In this document: one piece after another, positions 42,554-51,499 of the stretch
Layout: every line of letters begins with the position of its first letter
Position numbering within the stretch: the stretch's first letter is position 1
Source: Pseudomonas brassicacearum
Lineage (GTDB): Bacteria; Pseudomonadota; Gammaproteobacteria; Pseudomonadales; Pseudomonadaceae
DNA length: 64,000 bases
Direction: 5' to 3'
Assembly: GCF_000585995.1 (NCBI RefSeq)
Contig: NZ_CP007410.1
Span: forward strand, 2,507,430-2,571,429
Translations under genes and position numbers: made by a program
Notes under the pieces: model-generated
The model's database searches: none
What the model was told of the DNA's origin: nothing
Seen by the model: only the letters and a program-made list of their open reading frames with translations

Positions 42554-43552
42554 ATGAAGGCATTTTTTATCGACCGCTACGGCAAGCAGAACGGAATGAT
42601 TGGCGAAGTGCCCGACCCTGCGGTCGGTGTGCATGACGTTCTGATCCAGGTGCATGCAACGAGCGTGAACCCGTTGGACTCGAAGATCAGAACCGGGGAA
42701 TTCAAACTGATCCTGCCCTATACATTTCCATTGGTATTGGGCAATGACCTGGCGGGAGTGGTCGTTCGCACGGGCTCGGCGGTAAAACGCTTCAAACCAG
42801 GCGACGAAGTCTATGCGCGGCCTCCCGAGGATCGGATCGGGACGTTTGCCGAACTGATCGCCGTGAACGAAAACGCCCTCGCGCTGAAACCCTCGAACCT
42901 TGACATGGCCGAAGCGGCGTCCGTTCCCTTGGCCGCCTTGACGGCTTGGCAGGTGCTGGTTGAAACCGCCCAGGTGAAAAAAGGCCAGAAGGTGTTGATT
43001 CATGCCGGATCCGGCGGGGTCGGCACATTTGCCATCCAGCTCGCCAAACACCTCGGCGCCTTCGTTGCGACGACCACCAGCACGGCGAATGTCGAATGGG
43101 TGAAAGCACTCGGAGCGGATCTGGTCATCGACTACAAGCAGCAGGATTTTGCAACCGCACTGCACGATTTCGACGTGGTGTTGAACAGCCTGGGCACTGA
43201 TGTATTGATGAAATCAGTCGAGGTTCTCAAGCCCGGCGGACAGCTCATTTCCCTCTCCGGACCACCGACAGCAGAATTTGCCCAAGAGCAACGTTTGTCC
43301 TGGATGCTGCGGCAAGTCATGCGCCTGCTGAGCAGCGGTATTCGTAGAAAAGCCCGCAAGCATGGGGTGAGCTATGCATTTTTGTTTATGCGTGCCGACG
43401 GGGTACAACTGCAAAAAATCACCTCGCTTATCGAAGCTGGCGTCATCAAACCGGTCATCGATCGTTCCTTCCCTTTTGAATCGACTGCAGAGGCGTTGCG
43501 GTACGTCGAGCAGGGCAGATCTAAAGGCAAAGTCACCATAACCATCCAATAA
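42554..43552 (+). CDS. NADP-dependent medium-chain reductase (quinone oxidoreductase-like)
   Basis: A 332-residue zinc-independent MDR protein: GKQNGMIGEVPDPAVGVHDV, LVLGNDLAGVVVRTGSAVKR, the nucleotide-binding GSGGVGTFAIQLAKHLGA, and a C-terminal YVEQGRSKGKVTI segment characteristic of the quinone/enone reductase group. I chose the ATG at 42554; an in-frame extension of 27 codons upstream has no family match. It is the third gene of the electrophile-defence cassette. The 293 bases that follow, up to the PhyH gene, show no gene, only a weak hairpin near 43810. Confidence 0.9.
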   Translation: MKAFFIDRYGKQNGMIGEVPDPAVGVHDVLIQVHATSVNPLDSKIRTGEFKLILPYTFPLVLGNDLAGVVVRTGSAVKRFKPGDEVYARPPEDRIGTFAELIAVNENALALKPSNLDMAEAASVPLAALTAWQVLVETAQVKKGQKVLIHAGSGGVGTFAIQLAKHLGAFVATTTSTANVEWVKALGADLVIDYKQQDFATALHDFDVVLNSLGTDVLMKSVEVLKPGGQLISLSGPPTAEFAQEQRLSWMLRQVMRLLSSGIRRKARKHGVSYAFLFMRADGVQLQKITSLIEAGVIKPVIDRSFPFESTAEALRYVEQGRSKGKVTITIQ

Positions 43553-43845
43553 GCGCACGAAAAAGCGGATGTAGGCCGAACGTCCGCTGATGGGCCGAAA
43601 GGAAGCAGCCGCCTCCTGATGCACCGCTAGTTCGGTGCTTCTCGAAGCGCGGTGAGGCAGGCTCTCGCCGAAATGGGGTTCGTTCTGGAGAATTTCTCAG
43701 AGCCTTTCAGGCCGAGATTTCACGTAGAAGTGTGCTCAAGAAGTGCTTTCATCGACCATCCTACGGCGTTCTGAAAAGACCGATTTTTTCAACATGACCG
43801 GCCTATAACTGTCTGTAATGACAGGAAAAAATTGACCAGGAAATG

Positions 43846-44523
43846 CTAACCCCCAAAGGCAAACCCCAAGGGCTCGAACCGCTCGCTCGTGTCCATATGA
43901 ATATTGCGCAGGCTCATGGTCTCCAAGTGTGACGCGTATAGCGACTCCGAAAAATAGCTGATCAAAACGGAACGCCGGCGTGCGCCGGTCGCGTTCAGAC
44001 TGCCCGCATGCACCAAATCGACATCGAACACCAGGATGTCACCGGCGGAGCCTGAAAGCTGTACGGACCCTGACTCGTTATTGAAGTCGAAAGGTGGTTC
44101 GCCCGGCGCGAGGCGATGGCTGCCGGGAACGATCCGTGTCGCGCCGTTCCCAGGGCCATAATCGTCGAAAAAAGCCAGGGCAATCGCAATGTCGCCTGGC
44201 CGTTTGGCCGACAAGTCGCGGTGCAGCTGTTGATGGCCGCCACCAGCAAGAGGCTCGCGCCCCTCGACCTGGGAGAGGAAGAACCGCTCTGCAATCAACT
44301 CACCCGCCACCGCCAGCAACTGGGGCAGGCGACACACCGCTTGAACCTTCGCATCATCGTCCAGCATCGAACAACGCCAATCCATGCCACGCGGCACCGG
44401 CCATTGGTCCGACGGCCTCACGCCTGCATCGAACACGGCACGCAAGTCATCCAGCCACTCGGTCGGGATCGCTCGACGGAGCAGGGCGTAACCATCTCGA
44501 TGGAGTTGCTCGCGGCCAGTCAT
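43846..44523 (-). CDS. Phytanoyl-CoA dioxygenase (PhyH)-family Fe(II)/2-oxoglutarate oxygenase
   Basis: A 225-residue non-haem iron oxygenase. The metal triad is LHRDLS (His and Asp) plus the distal His in LVHAGSLN, and the 2-oxoglutarate-binding arginine lies in ARRRSVLIS. GYALLRRAIPTEWLDDLRAV at the N-terminus is typical of PhyH proteins. These enzymes hydroxylate diverse small molecules. It stands alone, in a convergent position to the MDR gene, so no pathway can be read from context. Confidence 0.85.
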   Translation of the reverse strand: MTGREQLHRDGYALLRRAIPTEWLDDLRAVFDAGVRPSDQWPVPRGMDWRCSMLDDDAKVQAVCRLPQLLAVAGELIAERFFLSQVEGREPLAGGGHQQLHRDLSAKRPGDIAIALAFFDDYGPGNGATRIVPGSHRLAPGEPPFDFNNESGSVQLSGSAGDILVFDVDLVHAGSLNATGARRRSVLISYFSESLYASHLETMSLRNIHMDTSERFEPLGFAFGG

Positions 44524-44688
44524 GGTTTTTTCGGCTTCCTTGCGTGGGCATTGGGAAGGTTAGTATTCAAACCAAAGTAGGACCATTGGACACGGCAAAT
44601 CGAAGGCGATCACCTCAGGCCGACGCTGGACAAGGCTGGAAGGTTTGCAGTTATCATCAGGGCCACCATCCAGAAAAGGAATTCACCG

Positions 44689-45312
44689 ATGAAGCGTCTG
44701 TTCGCCTGCACCCTTCTTGCACTGGCCGTCGTCGGCCACGCCAAAGCCGCCCAAAGCACTTTCGAAGAAACCAACCAGTGCTCGGAAGATATCGACTGCC
44801 AAGGCGATTTCATTTGTAAAAACGGCCTATGCGATCTTCCTGAGCCGCAGCAAAGCCTCGTTGCAAAACCCACCGCCACGACCCAAATCGCACCCCCTGC
44901 GCCGTCCGGCGTTGCCTATCAACCGTTGCCCGTCGACACCGAGCGCGCAGGACCCTTCACCACCCAGACCCTGGAGGCGGGGACCGCGCTGAATTATCAA
45001 TCGCGTGTGGGTGTGGTGAATGTCATGGAATCCATTGTCGAGCAGCCTGAGTACACCGGTTATGTGGCGATTGAAAAGGCTTATACGTTTGGGCCGAGCA
45101 GGTATGTAGTGGTGGTTTCCACGGGGGAGGGTGGGAATGGTTGCCCGGCGTCTACTTATGTATTTAGTTTCGACGCCCAGGCTGAGCGGGTTGATGGACG
45201 GCGTGAGGTGGATGGGTGTTCTGAGCTGGTTGAGGCTATGGCGGAGGGGAATAAGTTAACGGTTAAGAAAGAGGGGGCGGGGACTGTGGTTTATAACGGG
45301 GTTGTTGAGTAG
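44689..45312 (+). CDS. Secreted protein with cysteine-rich N-terminal motif, unknown function
   Basis: A 207-residue protein with a Sec signal peptide (MKRLFACTLLALAVVGHAKA). Right after it is a compact cysteine motif (CSEDIDCQGDFICKNGLC), probably two disulphides, then a proline/threonine-rich linker and a C-terminal domain with YVAIEKAYTFGPSRYVVVVS and CPASTYVFSF. The codon bias changes to weaker GC in the last third. It is a single gene divergent from the PhyH gene. The function is unknown. Confidence 0.75.
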   Translation: MKRLFACTLLALAVVGHAKAAQSTFEETNQCSEDIDCQGDFICKNGLCDLPEPQQSLVAKPTATTQIAPPAPSGVAYQPLPVDTERAGPFTTQTLEAGTALNYQSRVGVVNVMESIVEQPEYTGYVAIEKAYTFGPSRYVVVVSTGEGGNGCPASTYVFSFDAQAERVDGRREVDGCSELVEAMAEGNKLTVKKEGAGTVVYNGVVE

Positions 45313-45365
45313 CTCGGTGAGGTAGCGTCTGCTTTCGACCCAAAAGCGGCCTCTCAATAATGTGC

Positions 45366-45390
45366 ATAATTGAAAGTCATTATCATTTGA
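45366..45390. promoter_or_regulatory. Fur-box-like site upstream of the ECF sigma gene
   Basis: The 19 bases at 45366-45384 (ataattgaaagtcattatc) match the Fur consensus gataatgataatcattatc at 13 positions by my alignment, and a shifted frame (45372-45390) matches at 12, as expected for overlapping Fur hexamers. Its place ~40 bases before the sigma-factor gene fits iron-dependent repression. Confidence 0.6.
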
Positions 45391-45427
45391 TATATTCTCG
45401 CGATTCCTTCTCGCTTGAGTCGCTTGC

Positions 45428-45934
45428 GTGTCCAGGCCATCCGATCCTCATTCCACCGACGGCCAGTTCGAGAGCCATTCGAGCGAGCTGCTGCACTTCC
45501 TCACACGGCAGGTGAAGTGCGCAGAACTGGCAGCCGACCTGCGCCAGGAGACGTGGTTACGCTTTCGCCGGCGCGAGTCTGGAAAAGAGATCGGCAATCT
45601 TCGTGCTTTCCTCTATCGCATCGCGCGCAACCTGATCATTGACTACCGCCGCCAGCAAAAATCGCGCCCCGTCGAGGAGGAGATATCCATCGAATTGGTC
45701 AGTGCCCAGCCTGGTCCGGAGCGAGCGGCAAGCGACGCCCAGCGCCTGGAGCGACTGCAGCGCGTGGTCCAGGGTTTGCCACCGCATCTGCGCCAGGCGT
45801 TGTTGTGGAATCGCCTGGACGGGCTGACCCAGCGTGAGATCGGCGAGCGCCTGGGTGTCTCGGAAAGCATGGCCGGACGCTATATCCTGAAGGCCCTCGA
45901 ATACTGCCAGCAGCAGATGGACCCGCAGCCGTGA
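45428..45934 (+). CDS. ECF-type RNA polymerase sigma factor (FecI-like iron-starvation sigma)
   Basis: A 168-residue group 4 sigma factor. Region 2 appears as LRQETWLRFRR and LRAFLYRIARNLIIDYRRQQ; region 4 is LPPHLRQALLWNRLDGLTQR followed by EIGERLGVSESMAGRYILKA. It starts at GTG 45428. The stop overlaps the FecR-like anti-sigma gene (GTGA), and a TonB-dependent receptor with a signalling domain follows, so it is expected to transcribe the receptor when the cognate siderophore binds. A Fur-like box lies upstream. Confidence 0.92.
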   Translation: MSRPSDPHSTDGQFESHSSELLHFLTRQVKCAELAADLRQETWLRFRRRESGKEIGNLRAFLYRIARNLIIDYRRQQKSRPVEEEISIELVSAQPGPERAASDAQRLERLQRVVQGLPPHLRQALLWNRLDGLTQREIGERLGVSESMAGRYILKALEYCQQQMDPQP

Positions 45935-46857
45935 CTCATCCTTCACTTCTCGATCAGGCCCGGCAATGGCAGGTGCTGCTGCATTCTGGCCGCGCCACCG
46001 CTGCCGATCGCGATGCCGCGCAGGCCTGGCGCCAGGCGGCGCCCGAACATGAGCAGGCATTGCGTGAGGTGGAAGGGCTGTGGTCATTGCTCGGCCAGAT
46101 AGAACGTCCGGCCGAGCAGCCTCAGGTGCGTGTGCTGCGTCGCCATCGACGTTGGGCGACTCCGCTGGCCTGCGCCGCGATGCTGTTGCTCGCCCTATGG
46201 CTACCGCGCGGCACCTGGATTGGCCTGTATGCCGATATCAGCACCCAGCCGGGCGAGGTGCGCGAGTTGCGTCTGGCCGATGGTTCGCTGTTGACCCTCA
46301 ACGGCGATTCGGCGCTGGACTGGCAGTTTGTCGACGGTCGTCGCGAGGTCAGGCTGTACCGCGGCGAGGCGGATTTCCAGGTCGCCCATGACCCGGCCCG
46401 GCCGTTCATTGTCAGGGCCGGCGAGGCGCGCATCCGCGTCACCGGCACGCGCTTCGATGTGCGTCTGGAGGAGGGCGGTGTCGACCTCGCGGTAAGCGAG
46501 GGGCGAGTGTTGGCCTCCAGCGAGGGGCGCGAGCCGCAGCCGGTGGTCGGCGGGCAGGAGGTGCAGTGGCGCGGCGGGGAACTGCAGACGCCGCAGGCAC
46601 TGGATGTGCGCCAGCGCTTGGGCTGGCAGCGCGGCAAGCTGGTCTTCCGCGACCAGTCGCTGGAGCAGGTGTTCTCCGAGCTTGAGCGCAGCCAGTCTGC
46701 GCGGGTGCTGTTTGTCGACGAAGCCGCTCGCGCGGTACAGGTGACTGGCGTGTTCGCCCTTAACGATCCTGAGGCGGTGTTAAGGGCTGTCGAAACCACT
46801 TTACCTGTGAGTCTGGTGCGCCTGCCGGGGTTGATTCTGGTCACGTCCCGCCGCTGA
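45931..46857 (+). CDS. FecR-family anti-sigma regulator
   Basis: A 308-residue inner-membrane protein. The N-terminal cytoplasmic anti-sigma domain (DUF4880-like, with AAPEHEQALREVEGLWSLLG) is followed by one membrane helix (TPLACAAMLLLALWLP, residues ~70-88) and the periplasmic FecR domain (LADGSLLTLNGDSALDWQF, VTGTRFDVRLEEGGVDLAVS). The C-terminal segment VFSELERSQSARVLFV resembles the STN-like signal-receiving end. It is translated from GTG overlapping the sigma gene, the norm for this module. Confidence 0.93.
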   Translation: MTHPSLLDQARQWQVLLHSGRATAADRDAAQAWRQAAPEHEQALREVEGLWSLLGQIERPAEQPQVRVLRRHRRWATPLACAAMLLLALWLPRGTWIGLYADISTQPGEVRELRLADGSLLTLNGDSALDWQFVDGRREVRLYRGEADFQVAHDPARPFIVRAGEARIRVTGTRFDVRLEEGGVDLAVSEGRVLASSEGREPQPVVGGQEVQWRGGELQTPQALDVRQRLGWQRGKLVFRDQSLEQVFSELERSQSARVLFVDEAARAVQVTGVFALNDPEAVLRAVETTLPVSLVRLPGLILVTSRR

Positions 46858-46988
46858 GACCCGCGCCGCGCCTGGCCCTTCAAGAAAACAGAAAATATTT
46901 GGGCGGCGATGGTTCAGAAATCAGCGGCGCCTTCGTCTTCTGTTCTTGCAAATGCGACTTCTTCGTATTGATAGCCAAGGACATCAGC

Positions 46989-49388
46989 ATGCGGTCGACC
47001 CCCTTCCTCGCGGCGCTAGCCGTTCTCCCCCTGGTCATTGCTGCCGCCCAGGCGCAAGCCGTCGAGCTCGACGTGCCTGCCCAGCGGCTCGACGCGGCGC
47101 TCACCGATTTCGCCGAGCAGGCCGACGTGCGGCTGCTCTATGACGCCGGCCTGACCCGTGGCAGCGGCGTGGCGCAGGCGCTCAAGGGCAATTATTCGGT
47201 GGTCGACGGCCTGCAGCGATTGTTGGAGGGCAGCGGCCTGACCTTCCAGACCGGCAACGACGGCACCATCACCCTGGTGCCACTGCCCGAGCAGGGCGTG
47301 TTGGAGCTGGGCCCGACCACCATCAGCGGGCTCGCCGAAGGCCGTGTCGACCTGCCGGTCGAGTACGCCGGTGGGGAGGCGGCGCGAGGGGCCCGCATCG
47401 GCGTGCTGGGCAACCAGGACATGCAAGATGCGCCCTTCGCCTTCTCCAGCTACACCTCCGAGCTGATTGAGAAGCGCCAGGCGCAGACCCTGGCCGATGT
47501 GCTGGCCAGCGATCCGGGCGTGCGTCAGTCGTTCGGCTTCGGCAACTTCTCCCAGGTGTTCGTCGTGCGTGGGTTCCAGCTGTTCAGCGACGATATTGCC
47601 TTCAACGGGCTGTACGGCATTCTGCCGCGACAGATCATCTCCACCGAGTCGGTCGAGCGGGTCGAGGTGTTCAAGGGGGCCAGCGCCTTTGTCAATGGCG
47701 TGTCGCCGTCGGGCAGCGGTGTCGGTGGGGCGATCAACGTGGTCTCCAAGCGTGCCGAGGACACCCCCACGCGTAGCGCCACCCTGGACTATGCCAGCGA
47801 CAGCCGAGTGGGTGGGCACCTCGACCTGGGCCAGCGTTTCGGCGAGGACAACCGCTTCGGTGTGAGGGTGAACCTGGCCCAGCGCGAGGGCGAGACCGCG
47901 GTGGACGATGAGCACTCGCGCTTCAGTCTGGCCACCCTCGGTCTGGACTACCGCGGTGATCGTCTGCGCCTGTCTGCGGACCTCGGTTACCAGAAACAAC
48001 GGGTCAATGAGGGGCGCTCGGTGGTCTATCTGACCACGACGGGGCCTACCAGCACACTCAACGGCAAGACGCCGTCGGCACCCGACTCTGACCACAACTA
48101 CGCGCAACCCTGGAGCTGGTCGCAGCTCGAAGACACTTATGGCATGTTCAGCGCCGAGTACGACCTGTCGCCCACTTGGACCGCCTACCTGAGCGCAGGC
48201 GGCAAATACACGCGGGAGAACGGTGTCTACGCCTCCAACTACGTCTACGGCGCGAATGGCGACGCCCGTATCGGCCGCCTCTATTCGCCGCTGGACCAGG
48301 AGACCCTCAGCGCCGTCACGGGGCTGCGCGGCGAACTCATGACCGGGCCGGTGAGCCACCGCATCAACCTGGCCGCCAACGGCATCTGGCAGGAAAAGCG
48401 CAACGCGTTCGAGTCCACCGCGGCGGGCAGTCGCGGCTTTGGCAATCTGTATGAGGACCAGCCCGTCGCCGAGCCGCCGGCCACCAGCGTCTCCGGCGAT
48501 ATCCACGACCCGGACACCACCGCCAAGGTGCAGAACCGTAGCCTGGCGGTGTCCGACACCCTGGGCTTGCTCGACGACCGCGTGCTGCTGACCCTGGGCG
48601 TGCGCCGCCAGTCCATCGGATCCGACGCCTGGAGCGCGGCCAGCGGTGCCCGCACCTCCAACTATCAGGAAAGTATCACCACGCCGGCCTATGGCCTGGT
48701 GATCAAGCCCACCGAGTACCTGTCGCTCTATGCCAACCGCGTCGAGTCTCTGCAACAGGGGCCGACCGCGCCGGCCGCCGCGCTCAACAATGGCGAGATG
48801 TTCGCACCCTATCGCTCCAAGCAGACCGAGGTGGGCGCCAAGCTCGACTGGGGCACCTTCGGCGGCAGCCTCAGCCTGTTCCGCATCGAGCAGCCCCAGG
48901 GCGTGCTCGGCGGCGATGGCTACTACCGAGTGGATGCCGAGCAGCGCAATCGCGGCGTGGAGCTGAGCCTGTTCGGCGAGCCGCTGGACGGCCTGCGCCT
49001 GCTGAGCGGTGCCACTTGGACCAAAGCCGAACTTAGCGGCACCACCGGCGGCCGCGACGATGGCAACCAGGCGGTGGGTGTGCCGAAATTCCAGTTCAAT
49101 CTGGGCGCCGACTGGGATGTGCCCGGCTTGCCTGGGGTGAGCCTGAACGGCCTGCTACTGCGCACCGGCGGCCAGTTCGTTGACAGCGCCAACGAATACA
49201 GCATCCCCGCCTGGACCCGCGTCGACCTGGGCGCGCGCTATCGCACGAAAATGGATGGCCGCGGGGTGACCTTCAACGCGATGCTGGAGAACGTCGCCGA
49301 CGAAAACTACTGGGCCTCGGCTAATGGTGGTTATTTGACCCAAGGGGCACCGCGTACGCTGAAGGTATCGGCTACTGTTGATTTCTGA
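46989..49388 (+). CDS. TonB-dependent siderophore receptor with signalling (STN) domain
   Basis: A 799-residue outer-membrane receptor. It has a signal peptide (ALAVLPLVIAAAQAQA), an N-terminal STN domain (LDVPAQRLDAALTDFAEQAD onward, ~25-100), a plug domain (LADVLASDPGVRQSFGFG, VFVVRGF, VERVEVFKGASAFVNG) and a 22-strand barrel ending in the expected terminal phenylalanine (KVSATVDF). With the sigma/anti-sigma pair upstream it forms a cell-surface signalling unit for an iron chelate. The ligand is unknown. The ATG at 46989 has AAGGA upstream; the frame is open 90 bases further without signal-peptide features. Confidence 0.95.
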   Translation: MRSTPFLAALAVLPLVIAAAQAQAVELDVPAQRLDAALTDFAEQADVRLLYDAGLTRGSGVAQALKGNYSVVDGLQRLLEGSGLTFQTGNDGTITLVPLPEQGVLELGPTTISGLAEGRVDLPVEYAGGEAARGARIGVLGNQDMQDAPFAFSSYTSELIEKRQAQTLADVLASDPGVRQSFGFGNFSQVFVVRGFQLFSDDIAFNGLYGILPRQIISTESVERVEVFKGASAFVNGVSPSGSGVGGAINVVSKRAEDTPTRSATLDYASDSRVGGHLDLGQRFGEDNRFGVRVNLAQREGETAVDDEHSRFSLATLGLDYRGDRLRLSADLGYQKQRVNEGRSVVYLTTTGPTSTLNGKTPSAPDSDHNYAQPWSWSQLEDTYGMFSAEYDLSPTWTAYLSAGGKYTRENGVYASNYVYGANGDARIGRLYSPLDQETLSAVTGLRGELMTGPVSHRINLAANGIWQEKRNAFESTAAGSRGFGNLYEDQPVAEPPATSVSGDIHDPDTTAKVQNRSLAVSDTLGLLDDRVLLTLGVRRQSIGSDAWSAASGARTSNYQESITTPAYGLVIKPTEYLSLYANRVESLQQGPTAPAAALNNGEMFAPYRSKQTEVGAKLDWGTFGGSLSLFRIEQPQGVLGGDGYYRVDAEQRNRGVELSLFGEPLDGLRLLSGATWTKAELSGTTGGRDDGNQAVGVPKFQFNLGADWDVPGLPGVSLNGLLLRTGGQFVDSANEYSIPAWTRVDLGARYRTKMDGRGVTFNAMLENVADENYWASANGGYLTQGAPRTLKVSATVDF

Positions 49389-49463
49389 GGTTGCTCACGA
49401 TTAAAGAGGCGCCGTCGCAAGCTGTTTGAAAACACGCTAAAGGCGGTTTCGCCAGGCGCTCCG

Positions 49464-49485
49464 AGAGGCTGCATTTGCGGCCTCT
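49464..49485 (+). terminator. Hairpin after the TonB receptor gene
   Basis: AGAGGCTGC/GCGGCCTCT with a four-base loop is followed by a T-rich but interrupted tail (gttgttattg). It probably ends the iron-uptake operon. Confidence 0.45.
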
Positions 49486-49649
49486 GTTGTTATTGCTGTG
49501 ATTGGGCGATTGGAGCCTTTTGCTAGGCAAGAGTCGGCCATTAGCGGTTGCTCAGGACAGTACAAACGGCTGACTTTTTACTCTGGCGAAGAAGAGCGCA
49601 TGGGGTATCTTGTCGAGGTATCGATCTGCTCTAAATTCCAAGGAAGCCA

Positions 49650-50534
49650 ATGTTCTGCTCGCTCGTATCAAATGGTCAGCCGCAAACGCCTGACCATGTA
49701 GAACTGACGGCACCCTGGTGGAGCTTTACGAAAACAGTCCTGGCTGCGACAGCCTTATCGTTGGTACGTGACGGGCTGATCGGGCTGGACAACCCAATTC
49801 CTGATCAGCCTTTCACGTTACGCCAGCTACTGCGGCATGAGGCAGGTCTGGCCGATTACGGCGAACTTGAGGAGTATCACGCCGCCGTTACGAACAGTGA
49901 GTCAGCCTGGTCGGCAGATGAAATGATGCAACGCCTTGACGGTGCTCGACTTCGATACAGTCCTGGAACTGGTTGGCGTTACTCGAATGTTGGCTACTTA
50001 CTCATCGGCAGGCTAATTGAACGGCTAACTGATCTGACGCTTGATGAAGCGGTGACCCAACGGGCACTTCACCCTCTGGGCCTAACGAACATTCGCTTTG
50101 CTAAAACGCGAGCAGACTTACAGACAACCCATCTTGGAAGTGCCTCAAATTATGACCCCGCCTGGGTTTACCACGGCTTGTTGATGGGCCCAATTTCGCA
50201 AGCAGCGCTGTTTCTGGATCGACTCCTCTGCGCAGACCTGCTTCCCAAGGGCTTGCTTCAGGAAATGCAGACGGCACGAACATTGGGCGGCCCGATTCCC
50301 GGGCGTCCATGGATCACGCCGGGCTATGGCCTTGGTATGATGCAGGGGGCAATTGACGGTGGGTACTCCCTGAGTGGGCACACAGGCGGCGGGCCAGGCA
50401 GTGTAATTGCTGTCTACCGTATCTGTGCCGGGAACGCATCGGCTTGCTGCGCTGCTTTTGAGGCGGGCGCCAGTGAAGGCGCCATCGAAGCCATCGTTGT
50501 TGGACATCTGATGCAAGCCATACGGGGTGGCTGA
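49650..50534 (+). CDS. Serine hydrolase of the beta-lactamase/penicillin-binding-protein fold, no signal peptide
   Basis: A 294-residue class C beta-lactamase-like protein. The nucleophile motif SxxK is SFTK (Ser25), the second motif YSN occurs in RYSNVGYLLIG, and a HTGGG segment near the C-terminus stands where KTG lies in the family. The AAGGA-ATG start at 49650 is preceded by an in-frame stop, so the protein truly begins 24 residues before the nucleophile with no export signal and is cytoplasmic. Relatives are esterases or peptidases. Base composition is lower in GC than in the preceding iron operon. The substrate is unknown. Confidence 0.8.
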   Translation: MFCSLVSNGQPQTPDHVELTAPWWSFTKTVLAATALSLVRDGLIGLDNPIPDQPFTLRQLLRHEAGLADYGELEEYHAAVTNSESAWSADEMMQRLDGARLRYSPGTGWRYSNVGYLLIGRLIERLTDLTLDEAVTQRALHPLGLTNIRFAKTRADLQTTHLGSASNYDPAWVYHGLLMGPISQAALFLDRLLCADLLPKGLLQEMQTARTLGGPIPGRPWITPGYGLGMMQGAIDGGYSLSGHTGGGPGSVIAVYRICAGNASACCAAFEAGASEGAIEAIVVGHLMQAIRGG

Positions 50535-50841
50535 AGACGACTAAGTCTTTTAGGCGTCGGCGCGAATGTCCGGCTGTCGGCAAGCGGCCCTTCGCCATAG
50601 GTAGCAATCGGCCAGAAGCTGTCGTTCAGAGTAGGGACATGACCCGCCTTCTTACTAGCGGCAAAACACTTCATAAGGTGTACTGCGCGCACCATGCGAC
50701 AGACCCACACATGTTGTGGTGCGCACAGCCCCCCTTACACGATAGCGTTTCCTCTTGAGTTTGATGCCGGCCTTCGATTAGATACCAAGCGTAAACGTTG
50801 TGACGTGAATAGCACCATCAAACACAAGGAAATAGCACTAA
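50535..50841. other. Intergenic region with inverted and direct repeats
   Basis: No gene is visible in these 307 bases. An eight-base inverted repeat, GCGCACCA/TGGTGCGC, lies at 50687-50694 and 50717-50724. The 20 bases at 50683-50702 (ctgcgcgcaccatgcgacag) recur with two changes at 51500-51519, on the other side of the DUF805 gene. Confidence 0.5.
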
Positions 50842-51426
50842 ATGGCAAGGATAGAACCCGTCTTCGGCAGCATCAGCAGCGAAATCGAAAACCCATACCA
50901 ACCGGGCGACGCCCAACTGATTGACGACGAGGTTGTCACCTTTTCAAAACCCAATATTTTTGATTTTTCCGGGCGTATTTCTCTGGCGCGCTTCTGGCTG
51001 ATTCGTGTGCCCTTAGTGCTGGTTCTTCCGTGCATTTTGCTGTCGTTCTTTATGGTGGGGTTGCGCCATCAACTGGTGGTTTTGCTGATAGTCGGTGTCA
51101 CCGTTGTCGTTCCTGCCATCCTGCTCGACGTGTCTCTACTGGTACGCAGGGCACGTGATCTAGGCTGGAGTCCGATATGGGGAATTCTCTGGGTGTTCCC
51201 TGTTATCGGCTTTGTGATAACGCTTCCGCTCATCATGCTTCCGGGGCGTAAAACGATTAATAAATACGGCCCGCCCAATCCACCTCTCTCGACGTTGGTA
51301 AAGCTACTTACCGCGCTGTTGGTGGTGCTGGTGCTTGTAACTTCAACCGTGCTAGTTGCGTATTTTCCCCAATACCACCCACAGGCACTCTACGAGTGGT
51401 TCTTTAATGCATTGGTTCAGGCATAA
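50842..51426 (+). CDS. DUF805-family inner-membrane protein
   Basis: A 194-residue membrane protein with the DUF805 pattern: DFSGRISLARFWLIRVPLVL at the start of the domain, then the conserved VRRARDLGWSPIWGILWVFP, and LPGRKTINKYGPPNP after the last core helix. There are four to five helices. The function of DUF805 proteins is not known. The gene is less GC-rich than the local average and is flanked by near-identical 20-base direct repeats, which suggests it arrived as a small mobile segment. Confidence 0.85.
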   Translation: MARIEPVFGSISSEIENPYQPGDAQLIDDEVVTFSKPNIFDFSGRISLARFWLIRVPLVLVLPCILLSFFMVGLRHQLVVLLIVGVTVVVPAILLDVSLLVRRARDLGWSPIWGILWVFPVIGFVITLPLIMLPGRKTINKYGPPNPPLSTLVKLLTALLVVLVLVTSTVLVAYFPQYHPQALYEWFFNALVQA

Positions 51427-51499
51427 CGTTAGCGTACGCGAAGTCCATGCTTCGCCTCATTGCGCGGCGCCAAGTGCTCAGGTGCCTTTATAGAGAGCG

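Noticed and set aside
47016..48755. 579-codon open frame on the minus strand
   Set aside because: Antisense to the TonB receptor gene, which has a complete domain structure.
49498..49701. 67-codon frame between the TonB receptor and the serine hydrolase
   Set aside because: Overlaps the hydrolase start in another frame, has no ribosome binding site and no recognisable composition.
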